Part shown: one piece after another, positions 55,625 to 64,000 of the stretch
Numbering within the stretch: the first letter of the stretch is position 1
How the letters are laid out: each line of letters opens with the position of its first letter
Source: Bradyrhizobium diversitatis
GTDB taxonomy: Bacteria > Pseudomonadota > Alphaproteobacteria > Rhizobiales > Xanthobacteraceae
Direction of reading: 5' to 3'
NCBI RefSeq assembly: GCF_016031635.1
Contig: NZ_JACEGD010000008.1
Span: 206,667 to 270,666, forward strand
DNA length: 64,000 bases
Made by a program: the position numbers and the translations under genes
Notes under the pieces: generated by a model
The model's input: the letters and a program-made list of their open reading frames with translations, nothing else
Told to the model about the DNA's origin: nothing
The model's database searches: none

Positions 55625-56188
55625 TGGCGCCTCTATAAGGCTGGTGAGGCGCGCGCACAGTCACGCACTGCAAGCGTGGCCGAATGGAGCCTCCCGGTGA
55701 AAAAGAAATCAGAAACAGACTGAGAGATAACGAATCTGTCGCACGGCTTGGCAAGCCCAGCGCACAAACAATGCCCGCGTGCCACGGCACTCGCACCGAC
55801 AGTTTGTGCAAACTATCCACGCGCCCCCCAATTCCCGGTGCGTAGTGGCTAATAGACACACTGTCCTACCATGCTCGCAGCAGTTGCACCAGTGGATATC
55901 AACAGATGCTTTGGCGGAATGGTGGTGCGAAGTGCGCGAGAAGCAGAAGGCCGGACGCGTGCAAAGCCCGGGCGGAGCGTTCCCCAAAAAAACTAGCAAG
56001 TGTCAAATCGACAAGTCCGGTCCTGATTGACCTTGATGCAAATCAGCCGAAGCAAGATGTCAGCGGAGCGCTTGACCCACGCCCTGGCCGATTGCAACTT
56101 CCGGAAGCGGCGTTAAACTCGTGCTCGCTGGTGCGCCCGGACGCTTACGTGAGTACCGCGGAAGGCAATTAGCTGCGGCGGAGGGATC
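55625..56188. other. Divergent intergenic region between the giant operon and the peptidase group
   Basis: These 564 bases separate the minus-strand giant operon from the plus-strand hydrolase remnant and metallopeptidase. It should hold the promoter of the M23 gene. No RNA gene or repeat was seen, and the short open frames in it have no support. Confidence 0.4.
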
Positions 56189-56660
56189 ATGAACCTGAGC
56201 GCTAAACCAGGCGAGCACCTCGTTATCCTGATTCACGGGATACGCGATCGCGAGATGGCAAAATGAAATTAAGTAAACCCTAAGAGATGAGGGATTCGCG
56301 GTTAAGTCCACGAACTACGGCCGTATGAACATCTTGGAGTTTCTGCTGCCAACTCCTTACTTTCGAAACACAGCAAAGCTGATGGTCTGGACGCAAATAC
56401 AGCACGCGAAGCTGTTGCATCCAAATGCTTCAAGAGTGTCGGTCATCGCACACAGCTTTGGCACTTACGTTATAGCCCAGATCTTCAAGGAGCAGTTCGC
56501 GCTCAAATTTCACCGCATCATTTTCTGCGGCAGCGTTGTTCGCTACTAGTTTCCGATTGAGCATTACACTTATCGCTACACTTGCAGCGTCGCGATCGCA
56601 AACATCGGTCCATGAGGGCAGACGGCGCAAAACGCCCAAGAGGCACTTGAAAAAGGCGCA
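56189..56660 (+). pseudogene. Alpha/beta hydrolase remnant with frameshift and stop codons
   Basis: The 5' part starts with ATG 56189 behind GGAGG and reads EHLVILIHGIRDRE, the oxyanion-hole region of a serine esterase. The frame is then lost near 56265. In another frame the gene goes on as LRDEGFAVKSTNYGRM, AKLMVWTQIQHAKLLHPN and VSVIAHSFGTYVIAQIF, where the nucleophile serine lies in AHSFG. It reaches FCGSVVRY, is stopped by TAG at 56548 and continues as FPIEHY before fading. At least one frameshift and two stops make it non-functional. The distal part with catalytic Asp and His is missing. Confidence 0.75.
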
Positions 56661-56710
56661 TCGGTGCGGCAGGATCAAGCTGGGGTTGTTGACAGCGCGG
56701 GGGGCGATCA

Positions 56711-58711
56711 TTGGCTGTATCGGAATCTGTTCCCAATCCGGTTTCCCGGCGCCTAAAGATTTTTTCCTTCGATCCGGGCCTCGCATCCCAGTACGAGATG
56801 GCCGGCATCAGCGAAATTACCATCAACGTCCCGTGGGAGGACCTGCAAGCCGGTCCGATCGGCGAGTACATCGAAGTCGTCGACATCGATCCCGCCAGCA
56901 ATGCTCTGTATCGGCCGGTCGATCTTGACGATCCCAAGCTGCTCGCGCAGGACGGCCTGGCACCCTCGCAGACCAATCCACAATTCCATCAGCAGATGGT
57001 CTATGCGGTTGCCATGACCACAATCGGGCATTTCGAGCGGGCGCTGGGTCGGGTCGCGCTATGGTCGTCCCGGCGCGAGTACCCGAAGGGCGGAGGTTAC
57101 TATGAATATTTCGTACGCCGCCTGCGCATTTATCCGCACGCGCTGCGTGATCGAAATGCCTACTACAGTCCCTCCAAGAAGGCGCTGCTGTTCGGTTACT
57201 TTCCGATCGAGGTGAAGGACAAGTTCAATACGCCGGGAACGCTGGTTTTTTCCTGCCTCTCACACGACATCATCGCGCACGAAACGACGCACGCGCTTCT
57301 CGACGGCGTTCATCCCCGTTTCAACGTGCCCGTGAACGAGGATGTTCTGGCGTTTCACGAGGCCTTCGCCGATATCGTCGCGTTGTTTCAGCATTTCAGT
57401 TATCCCGGCGTGCTGCGCGACCAGATCGCGCGGACGCGCGGCAATCTCGCCAACGAGAACATCCTCGCCCAGCTCGCGCAACAGTTCGGGCGAGCTGCAG
57501 GTCGTGGCGGCGCCCTTCGTGACGCGCTGGGGGCAGAGAATCCGAAGACTGGCAAGTGGGAGCCAAGGCCGCCGAGCACGACGGCACTGGACCATACCAT
57601 GGAGCCACACGATCGCGGTGCCATCCTGGTCGCGGCTGTGTTCGGCGCCTTTTCCAAGGTCTATCACGCACGGACGCTGGATCTCTTCAGGATCGCGACC
57701 GAAGGGACCGGTGTATTGCCAGAAGGTGCTATTCACCCCGACCTTGCCAAACGCCTGGCCGACGAGGCCGCGCGCGTTGCCATGTATGTACTGCAGATGT
57801 GCATCCGCGCAATCGACTACTGCCCACCGGTCGGGATCACCTTCGGGGACTATCTGCGCGGTATTATCACCGCTGACCACGACATCAATCCGGAAGACGA
57901 GTTCGGGTATCGGCTGGCGTTCATCGAGAGCTTTCGGCAATGGGGAATCTACCCCCGGGGGATGCGCACCATGTCGGCCGAAGGGTTGATGTGGCCGACA
58001 GGCGCCGAGGCCATGCAGGATGCTGGCGTTACGACGATGAAGCAGGACGAAATCGATAAACTATTCGTGGCACTATCGGATGCCGATGCGCGCAAGACCG
58101 GGAGCCGCAGGCCTCGCCGCACGGCCAAGCCGATCCAATTCAAACCCTGGGACCTGGAAGGAGATCGGCTGAAAACTTGGAAGGATATCGACGATAATTC
58201 CAGGGCGCTCTGGTTTTGGCTCGTCGAGGGAGCCGGCAAGAATCTCGCCAAGGCTGCAGGGTTGGTGCTCGACGACGGCAAGAAGGTCCCTGCCACCGTG
58301 TTTCGCAGAAACGGACGAATTGCGGTGGAAGTCCACTCCGTCCGTCGCGCACTGCGCCGCACCGCAAAGGGTTCGACAACCAGCGACTTGGTCGTCGAAA
58401 TCACGCAGCGTCGCGCCGGCTACTTCGATCCCGAGGTGCAAAAAGCCAAGGACAAGCAAGCCAATCTTGCCAAGAGCGACACGGGTGACTTCCGATATCG
58501 CACCGGCTGCACCCTGCTCATCGATCCTGTGAGCATGAATGTTCGGCGCGTCATCAGTACGCCCGGCGATATTCTCGACAACGACGAGCTTGAACGCCAG
58601 CGCCAATACATCTTCGAGGGAGGACTGTCGCCAAACAACGCCTACCAAGCCGCCAGTCGCGACATGAGCTCACGCGAGCCGTTCGCGCTGCTGCATCGGC
58701 ATGGAGGCTGA
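56711..58711 (+). CDS. HExxH zinc metallopeptidase (gluzincin type)
   Basis: The 666-residue protein has a zinc-binding motif HETTH at residues 190-194 and a third ligand Glu217 in LAFHEAFADIVALFQ, 23 residues on, as in thermolysin-like gluzincins. A second conserved segment is EDEFGYRLAFIESFRQWGIYP near residue 400. Residues 480-666 form a basic C-terminal part with no known domain. There is no signal peptide, which is odd for this class. Start TTG 56711 is the only reasonable start after an in-frame stop at 56690. Its stop is one base before the next ATG, so the two genes are one operon. Confidence 0.82.
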   Translation: MAVSESVPNPVSRRLKIFSFDPGLASQYEMAGISEITINVPWEDLQAGPIGEYIEVVDIDPASNALYRPVDLDDPKLLAQDGLAPSQTNPQFHQQMVYAVAMTTIGHFERALGRVALWSSRREYPKGGGYYEYFVRRLRIYPHALRDRNAYYSPSKKALLFGYFPIEVKDKFNTPGTLVFSCLSHDIIAHETTHALLDGVHPRFNVPVNEDVLAFHEAFADIVALFQHFSYPGVLRDQIARTRGNLANENILAQLAQQFGRAAGRGGALRDALGAENPKTGKWEPRPPSTTALDHTMEPHDRGAILVAAVFGAFSKVYHARTLDLFRIATEGTGVLPEGAIHPDLAKRLADEAARVAMYVLQMCIRAIDYCPPVGITFGDYLRGIITADHDINPEDEFGYRLAFIESFRQWGIYPRGMRTMSAEGLMWPTGAEAMQDAGVTTMKQDEIDKLFVALSDADARKTGSRRPRRTAKPIQFKPWDLEGDRLKTWKDIDDNSRALWFWLVEGAGKNLAKAAGLVLDDGKKVPATVFRRNGRIAVEVHSVRRALRRTAKGSTTSDLVVEITQRRAGYFDPEVQKAKDKQANLAKSDTGDFRYRTGCTLLIDPVSMNVRRVISTPGDILDNDELERQRQYIFEGGLSPNNAYQAASRDMSSREPFALLHRHGG

Positions 58712-58712
58712 T

Positions 58713-60335
58713 ATGGCGCGCAAGGCGCCGCGGGCAAAGGCGAAAGCGAGCAAGAAGAAGGCTCCGACGAAGAGGAACAAGAAAAAGGCATCCGGGAGAA
58801 ATAAGCCTGCGAACACGTCTGGATCCGCGGCCAAGCTGGCTCCCCCGGCGGGCGGCGCCATCGTACGGATGTACCGCATTGGTCACGGTGATTGCTTCCT
58901 GCTGGCTTTCGGGGGCGACAGCAAGCCTGTCCATGTGCTTATCGACTGCGGCTACAAGCCCGGTTCTCCCGGCTTCCTCAAGAGCACGCCGGATGACGTC
59001 GTTGCAGACATCCGCGCCGTGACCAACGACAAGATCGACATTGCAATCATCACTCACGAGCATCAGGACCACGTCAACGCGATCACAAAGAAGCGTTTCG
59101 ACGGCCTCAAGGTCGACGAAGTCTGGTTCGCCTGGACGGAGAGCAGGGAAGACAAGCTGGCAAAGCGCTTGCGCAAGAAATACGGCGACAACGTGCGAGC
59201 GCTGGTCGCTGCGAGCAACAGGCTGGCCGCGTCGGATCCGGCTCAGGCAAGAAGGATTAGCGAACTGATAGCACTCGAGATCGGCGGCGAGATGGAGGCG
59301 ACGCCGACGAGGATCGCTGCGGCCGGAACGATGGCCGCCGAAGGTGGCTCGGACAACAAGCGATCCATGCAAGTGCTGCGCGGGTGCTCATCAAAAGACC
59401 CGCGGTGCATCTATCCGCATAAGGAGATCATCGCGTTGCCCGGCGCGAAATCCGTCCGCGTTTTCGCGCTTGGTCCGCCTTACGACGAAGATTTGCTCGA
59501 GGATCTCGATCCGCATGACGGCGAAGGTTTTCCGAAGCACGGATTGACAGGCGGTTCGATCGCCCCGTCGTTCGCAGCCGCAGTGAATCAGAACGGAAAA
59601 TCGGGAGATGCGGGCAGCCCGTTCTCTGCGCGTCATTCCATCCAGCTCGAGCGGATCTCCCGGGACGCAGCTGTCTCGCGCTGGTTCAAGGCGCATTACG
59701 GCACCGGCGCCGGAAAGGTGGGCACGCATGATGACGAAATTCCGTCCGCCTCAAAGTTCCGGCGCATCGACAACGACTGGCTGTTGGCCGCCGAGCATCT
59801 CGCGCTGGCGATGGGCAACGACACTAACAACGCCAGTCTTGTGCTGGCCTTCGAGCTTGGTAAAGGCGGCAAGGTCCTTCTCTTTGCAGGCGACGCACAA
59901 CGCGGCAACTGGGCCTCGTGGGCTGCAAAGCCGTTCAAGGATGGCGAAGGCGAGGTGGAAGTCCGCGAGCTGCTCGGCCGCACAGTGCTCTACAAGACAG
60001 GTCATCACGGCAGCCACAACGCGACGCTTACCGGTAACGAGATGTCGAAGGTCCCCAATCTTGCCTGGCTTGGACGAGGAAGGTACGCAGGCGAGTTCAC
60101 CGCGATGATCACGGCCGTTCGAAAATGGGCGGACGGCAAGGCGGGCTGGGACCACCCCTTGAAAGCGATCAAGACTGCATTGATGGAACGGTGTGGCGGA
60201 CGCGTTTTTCAGACCGACACCGATTTCGCTAGGATGAGCAAGCATGACGAGGCGAGCGACCGTTCCTGGAATGCATTCCAGCAGTGCGCTTCCGGCAACA
60301 ACCTTTATTTCGACTACCGTATTGATCCGGATTGA
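58713..60335 (+). CDS. Metallo-beta-lactamase-fold hydrolase (ComEC-like)
   Basis: The 540-residue protein begins with a very lysine-rich tail (residues 3-32) and then a metallo-beta-lactamase fold. It has RIGHGDCFLLAFGG, LIDCG, the metal motif THEHQDH at 114-120, a distal FAGDAQ aspartate and KTGHHGSHNA. This is the set found in ComEC-type and related nucleic-acid hydrolases. A large insertion of about 200 residues lies between the THEHQDH motif and the distal motifs. The basic tail fits binding to nucleic acid or to membrane. ATG 58713 is preceded by GGAGG and follows the peptidase stop by one base. Confidence 0.87.
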   Translation: MARKAPRAKAKASKKKAPTKRNKKKASGRNKPANTSGSAAKLAPPAGGAIVRMYRIGHGDCFLLAFGGDSKPVHVLIDCGYKPGSPGFLKSTPDDVVADIRAVTNDKIDIAIITHEHQDHVNAITKKRFDGLKVDEVWFAWTESREDKLAKRLRKKYGDNVRALVAASNRLAASDPAQARRISELIALEIGGEMEATPTRIAAAGTMAAEGGSDNKRSMQVLRGCSSKDPRCIYPHKEIIALPGAKSVRVFALGPPYDEDLLEDLDPHDGEGFPKHGLTGGSIAPSFAAAVNQNGKSGDAGSPFSARHSIQLERISRDAAVSRWFKAHYGTGAGKVGTHDDEIPSASKFRRIDNDWLLAAEHLALAMGNDTNNASLVLAFELGKGGKVLLFAGDAQRGNWASWAAKPFKDGEGEVEVRELLGRTVLYKTGHHGSHNATLTGNEMSKVPNLAWLGRGRYAGEFTAMITAVRKWADGKAGWDHPLKAIKTALMERCGGRVFQTDTDFARMSKHDEASDRSWNAFQQCASGNNLYFDYRIDPD

Positions 60336-60393
60336 TCCGGTACAACTGCCGCGACGGAGGCGGCCGATTTCACAATCAACATGGGGCTCTTTC

Positions 60394-61224
60394 ATGCTGA
60401 AGTGCGTTTTCGTAACGACTGTCGCTGCCATTTGCTGGCTCGCTTCCGCCACGGCAGGCCTCGCGGCAACGGTAAATCCACTTGGGTTGAGCGACGTGGT
60501 TTACTCGACTTCGCTCAGCGTCCTGACCATGTTGTTCGTGGTCGCTCTCTTGCTCGAGAGTGCATTCAGCACAATCTTTAACTGGCGCGTGTTTTTGACC
60601 TACTTCAGTACGCGTGGTGTGAAGACGATCATCATGATCGCGATCTCCTTCATCGTCGTCTACGTTTTTAGTTTCGACGCGATCGCAAGTCTGATCGCTG
60701 CCTTCAAGCTTCCCGAGCAGCCCCCCGCCGGGATGACCAAAGATGACGAACTGAGAAAGTTCGTGGCACAAGAAACTGGGGCAGTATCGAAATTCATCAC
60801 CAGCCTGATCCTCGCGGGAGGCAGCGCAGGCATCTACAACCTGATGGTGGCGCTAGGCTTCCGATCGCAACGCGAAACCGAAGTAGATCCCAAACCGCCT
60901 GTGGGACAAGCTTGGGTGGCTGTGCGAGTTAAGCGCGTCAACGCTGTAGGACCGGTCAACGTAATAGTTGCCGAGCAAGCGCAACTGCCGACCGACGTCT
61001 TGCAGATTGCCGGGTCGATCCGGTTCACCCGCCCGTCGCTCAAGGAGTTGTTGTTGCGCAATGTGGACAGGTTTCCGCAGAATGGCGGATACGTTGTTGC
61101 GCCTAACAAGGCCTACGTTGTCAAGGTCGAAGGTCGCGACGAGCGCGGAAACGCAATTTTCGCGCTCGGAGGCACCTATGCTTTCGCGGAACGGGCTATC
61201 GTCGACTTTGACGTCAACCTGTGA
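60394..61224 (+). CDS. Membrane protein at the end of the peptidase operon
   Basis: The 276-residue protein has a signal peptide-like start (MLKCVFVTTVAAICWLASA then TAGLAA) and helices near 40-62 (LSVLTMLFVVALLLESAF) and 74-100 (IIMIAISFIVVYVFSFDAIA). A third helix lies around 125-150 (FITSLILAGGSAGIYNLMVAL). A beta-rich C-terminal half includes WVAVRVKRVNAVGPVNVIV and GGYVVAPNKAYVVKVEGRDE. No domain is recognised. ATG 60394 is taken because the upstream frame runs over the end of the preceding gene. It lies 58 bases after that gene and is probably in its operon. Confidence 0.75.
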   Translation: MLKCVFVTTVAAICWLASATAGLAATVNPLGLSDVVYSTSLSVLTMLFVVALLLESAFSTIFNWRVFLTYFSTRGVKTIIMIAISFIVVYVFSFDAIASLIAAFKLPEQPPAGMTKDDELRKFVAQETGAVSKFITSLILAGGSAGIYNLMVALGFRSQRETEVDPKPPVGQAWVAVRVKRVNAVGPVNVIVAEQAQLPTDVLQIAGSIRFTRPSLKELLLRNVDRFPQNGGYVVAPNKAYVVKVEGRDERGNAIFALGGTYAFAERAIVDFDVNL

Positions 61225-61434
61225 TTAGTAGGCGGGCAAAATGAGTTGCTTTGTCCGTCGCGCTCCTGAATGGCCCGACGTAGCTTACCCGAGCTCTCGC
61301 GCATCGGCAGAACCACTCACCGTCCACGATGCCCATCGCGTCGATCCCGAGGCGGGGTTGGTGGCGTGATCCGGCGCGAAGGCTTCCGCGCTGTCATACG
61401 GATAGCACGCTATGGTTGGGTCAGGCAGAGCGCT

Positions 61435-61780
61435 ACTGTGGCAGCCGTGAGGAAGAAGGGATGAGGCGATGCGTTTCTGGTGCGGTAGTGGGTGAGAGAA
61501 CCGGCGGAAATGCCGGCGAAGCAGCTACTGCATTGCAAAGCAACACATCGGGATCTTTGACTAGGGCGACCAGTATTCGCCCATATACGGACGCGAGAAG
61601 CGCCTGAGCGCAGAGCTCTGGACGTTGGTGGCATTGATAACAAAGCGAGGTGCATTCCCGTTTGAGTCGTCAGGTCGGTCGTTTAACTTTGCGCCTTTCA
61701 ACAAGAGACGCTGGAAATCCGGGTCAATCTGCCCAGAAGACCGACCTCGTTGAGTCGATAAAGAGCTCCAACATGAAACA
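61435..61780 (-). pseudogene. Patatin-like phospholipase fragment
   Basis: The minus strand reads DPDFQRLLLKGAKLNDRPDD, then PRFVINATNVQSSALRRFSRP and YMGEY. After a frameshift near 61570 it goes on as LVALVKDPDVLLCNAVAASP and AFPPVLSP. This is the middle of bacterial patatin-type lipases (the FVINATNVQSG...RFS.PYM and VAASSAFPP region with the catalytic Asp area). The N-terminal GxSxG part is missing and the 3' end runs into stops. It is a decayed internal fragment. Confidence 0.7.
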
Positions 61781-61880
61781 CCGCCGCGCGTTATCCGCCG
61801 CCCGAAACCGACAGAGCGGACTTCGTCTTCAATCCTGACAGGTTCTTGATGCGGATCAGTAAGCTCTTCTTCCATGTCAG

Positions 61881-62378
61881 TTATACTGAGCTGCCGCACC
61901 CGCGGGGTTCTTGTCCCCGAGGAATGCGGGTTCGAAGATGAGTTGTGAAATCTGCCTGAGGATCAAAAACGGGATTCCACTGTTGGTAGGCGTCCATGAG
62001 TTCATCGCGAGATCGCCAGCGAGTCCGCACCAGCCCGAGTGTTATCGCGCAGATCATGGCGGCATCGGAGATGGGTGCTGGAAATTGGCTTGGAGCGACC
62101 TCCAGCGGGAGCGGCGGAAACTGGCCTCGGGTGTAAAGCTCATACCAATGGTCGACTTCGTCGATGCTCGTTGGTTGGTCATGTCGGTAATCGTCGATCA
62201 CGGCGTTCACTGCACGTCGCAGTGCTTCCTTCGCGGCCCAGCCAATCGCGGGAGTGCTAACCTCAGCAAGTGTCGAGTCCCAGATCTCGAGGAATTTCTC
62301 GAACTCTTTCAGTTCGGGGATCTCACGTCCGATCGCGACATTCCAATGGTCTGGAGCGTGGTTCCCGGATGTCGTCAC
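61881..62378 (-). CDS. Hypothetical protein of 165 residues
   Basis: The product reads as a compact, soluble, helical protein (LKEFEKFLEIWDSTLAEV, AAKEALRRAVNAVIDDYR, SDAAMICAITLGLVRTRW, DELMDAYQQWNPVFDP). Residue choice and codon use look like a real gene, but I know no family. The last 15 residues are low-quality and may lie past a disruption. The neighbours are gene fragments, so it may be a survivor of an older island. Confidence 0.5.
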   Translation of the reverse strand: MTTSGNHAPDHWNVAIGREIPELKEFEKFLEIWDSTLAEVSTPAIGWAAKEALRRAVNAVIDDYRHDQPTSIDEVDHWYELYTRGQFPPLPLEVAPSQFPAPISDAAMICAITLGLVRTRWRSRDELMDAYQQWNPVFDPQADFTTHLRTRIPRGQEPRGCGSSV

Positions 62379-62401
62379 CAGTGATTCTCCAAGAATTGGT
62401 G

Positions 62402-62862
62402 CTAAAATTCAGGCGAAGAATGTGGACTACCGTCCGCGCCCCCGATCAATCCCCAGCCCCCTAGCACGCTGCTGAAGAAAGACTTCCATCCCCGCCTTTC
62501 CAGCCTGCGCTTGCTCGGCCTCTTCAGGACGCTGCTGCTGCTCCACCGTTCGTCCTGGATCAATCCGCCGCTCGTTCTCCATCTCTTGGCTCTCGGTTTG
62601 CCGCCGGTGAATGGGGCCGTCAATTAGCGTTTCAAGTGACTCTGAAATCGTCGCAAGGAGCTTCAGCGCGCCGCCACCCATGAGATCGAAACCGTCGCGC
62701 CGAGGCGCCTTGCCTGACTCGCCGACACCCCCGTTTCTCGGGTTCGCTAGCCGGCTCGCGGAAGAGGCCATCTCGGTGCCGTTCCAAGCAATGCTCCAAG
62801 GCCATCGAGAAGAGCGCATGGTTCGTTGCCGGTGAGGCGTCCACGTCGCCAGAGACGATCAT
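62402..62862 (-). pseudogene. Possible decayed hypothetical gene
   Basis: Two overlapping frames carry coding-like text. One has LEYLCQMIVSGDVDASPATN and FSMALEHCLERHRDGLF, the other LMGGGALKLLATISESLETL and IHRRQTESQEMENERRID. They may be one frameshifted gene that starts upstream of 62862, or unrelated chance frames. No domain is recognised. Confidence 0.3.
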
Positions 62863-62984
62863 CTGGCAGAGATATTCGAGCTTCAGATCGGTTTGGTGAG
62901 CGGTGAGCTTCGGCTGAGAGTAATACGTCGCGCCAAAATTTGAAGAGCAAGCTCTATTGTCAGGAACTGGACGAGATCGACAAT

Positions 62985-63104
62985 CTATTCGCGTAGCTCG
63001 GGATCATCCTCAGTCACACAGAGAAGATGTTCGAAAGCTTCGTTCTCGAGCCAACCTCCCCAATTTCGACTGAAGCCGGCCCCAGCAAGAAGATATGTTC
63101 CCAT
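62985..63104 (-). pseudogene. SIR2-like N-terminal fragment
   Basis: From ATG 63104 the frame reads MGTYLLAGAGFSRNWGGWLE and NEAFEHLLC before a stop at 62985. The GAGFSRNWGG segment is the NAD-binding start of SIR2-like proteins of the type found in defence and hypothetical genes. Only about 39 residues are left, so the gene is broken. Confidence 0.5.
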
Positions 63105-63184
63105 GGTCAGCCCATCATCCGGACTTAGTCGCGCACAGCGAGGGGAGTTTCGAATGCTGCCGAGCAGAATGCAATGGGAGATTG

Positions 63185-63403
63185 TCAGGTCAGCCGCGGT
63201 TGTGCGCATAATCGGTGAGTGAACAGCGGGAAATCAGCGGCGAAGAGGAGTCCAAAATAGAGCCCCCGAATTAGAGGGCTCTGTTGGGCGCCAAGGGGGG
63301 GTAGGAGGCGCCGAACCTCGTAGCTGCTCTCACCCAGCCACTCGGGTGCTTCCGCTTCGAACGCTTCCCACTCCGGGTCGTGCTCGGTGAGTGAACTCGG
63401 CAT
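63185..63403 (-). CDS. Short hypothetical protein
   Basis: The 72-residue product (MPSSLTEHDPEWEAFEAEAP, EWLGESSYEVRRLLPPL) is acidic at the N-terminus with a hydrophobic middle (LIRGLYFGLLFAADFPLF). It looks coding but has no recognised family. It may be the start of a longer gene whose end was lost. Confidence 0.35.
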   Translation of the reverse strand: MPSSLTEHDPEWEAFEAEAPEWLGESSYEVRRLLPPLGAQQSPLIRGLYFGLLFAADFPLFTHRLCAQPRLT

Positions 63404-63702
63404 TTCACGCTCCCAGGCGGTCGGGCGGCTACACCCCACGCGTTAACCCATTTAGCAAGGCCCGTGCCAATGCTTCGGGGCGCCAAAAGCTCGGAAAACT
63501 GAGAGCTATCGAGTCGGTAACGGAAATGGATTCGCAAACGTCGACCTATTCGGCGTTTTCGGCGAAGTGCCCTCGGTGTGCATGCACCCACGGATGGCTT
63601 TGGTGCGAACCAATGCAGAGGCGCAAGCGATCGCACCGCAAGGGGACGCACGAACTGTTGGCGACACCAGGTGTCCTTGGAAATTCTGCTCTTCAGGAAG
63701 GT

Positions 63703-64000
63703 TGACCTGCCCCTGCCGATTTCCTCCAGTTGAAGTTAGAGTCCGGCCTTCTGAAGGACGGACAGATGAAGCGAGCCAGGTTTACGGAAGAGCAGATTAT
63801 TGGCGTGCTGCGTGAGCATGAGGCGGGTGCGAAGGCTGCCGATTTGGCGCGGAAGCATGGCGTCTCTGAAGCGACGCTGTACAATTGGAAGGCGAAGTTC
63901 GGCGGTCTGGACGTCTCCGATGCCAAGCGGTTGCGGCAACTCGAGGACGAGAACGCCAAGCTGAAGAAGCTGCTGGCCGAGCAGATGCTGGATGCTGCAG
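63703..64000 (+). mobile_element. IS3-family (IS407-like) insertion sequence, left end
   Basis: The element appears to start at TGACCTGCCCCTGCCGAT (63703), a terminal inverted repeat of the type seen in IS407-group elements, 63 bases before the transposase orfA. It runs past the window end, so the right end and target duplication cannot be checked. The exact left end is inferred from recalled relatives. Confidence 0.7.
63766..64000 (+). CDS. IS3-family transposase OrfA, partial
   Basis: The frame opens with ATG 63766, behind GGACGG, and stays open to the window end. It reads MKRARFTEEQIIGVLREHEA, the helix-turn-helix LARKHGVSEATLYNWKAKFG and the start of a leucine zipper (RLRQLEDENAKLKKLLAEQM). 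OrfA binds the IS ends and is fused to the OrfB catalytic part by programmed frameshifting. The 3' part lies outside the window. Confidence 0.92.
   Translation, partial: MKRARFTEEQIIGVLREHEAGAKAADLARKHGVSEATLYNWKAKFGGLDVSDAKRLRQLEDENAKLKKLLAEQMLDAA

Noticed and set aside
34748..61224. Contractile injection system or type VI secretion cluster
   Set aside because: There is no sheath, tube, baseplate spike or ClpV-like ATPase. One tail-like small domain is not enough.
9311..64000. A second copy of the guaA 3' end as right attachment site
   Set aside because: No repeat of the final guaA bases was found by eye. The window may end before it, or it may have been lost in the rearrangements.

Overview
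The window looks like the chromosome of a Bradyrhizobium-type alphaproteobacterium. It is GC-rich, carries imperfect palindromic repeats of the kind common in Bradyrhizobium, and has the gene series guaB, NADP-dependent oxidoreductase, metallophosphoesterase, MAPEG protein, RsmB-like methyltransferase, cold-shock protein and guaA (about 1-9.3 kb). The genus is inferred from memory of gene content and not from a search.

At the 3' end of guaA a decayed integrative element begins (about 9.4-13.6 kb). It has an integrase N-terminal fragment preceded by short iterated motifs. After it come pieces of conjugation genes joined head to tail and in mixed orientation: trbI', trbG, 'trbF, traG', 'rlx, trbK-alt and trbL'. 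A traI/traR-type quorum-sensing pair follows, with traI cut at its 3' end. guaA is a known target of the IntG recombinase of tripartite rhizobial ICEs.

From 13.8 to 31 kb lies a catabolic island for 3-hydroxyanthranilate-type aromatics. It encodes 3-hydroxyanthranilate 3,4-dioxygenase, ACMS decarboxylase, 2-aminomuconate semialdehyde dehydrogenase, a RidA-type 2-aminomuconate deaminase, an HpaH-like hydratase, an HpaI-like aldolase, a five-gene Liv-type ABC transporter, a GntR/FCD regulator, a chemoreceptor, a LysR regulator and a YtcJ-like amidohydrolase. A palindrome, ATAATTTCGAAATTAT and variants, lies before nearly every transcription unit here and probably defines one regulon. The lower pathway resembles the homoprotocatechuate hydratase/aldolase pair and not the usual decarboxylase/hydratase/aldolase/acetaldehyde dehydrogenase set. 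Next come a pair of type I extradiol dioxygenase homologues, one of which has lost all three metal ligands, and an atypical SDR (31-34 kb).

From 34.7 to 61.2 kb is the most unusual region. A minus-strand operon encodes an M23-type peptidase, a 3535-residue protein, a 2479-residue protein and a small multi-pass membrane protein. Facing away from it are a broken alpha/beta hydrolase gene, a HExxH metallopeptidase, a metallo-beta-lactamase-fold hydrolase and a membrane protein. I do not recognise this combination as a described system.

The last 2.8 kb is a gene graveyard (patatin and SIR2-like fragments, small hypothetical ORFs) that ends in an IS3-family insertion sequence running out of the window.
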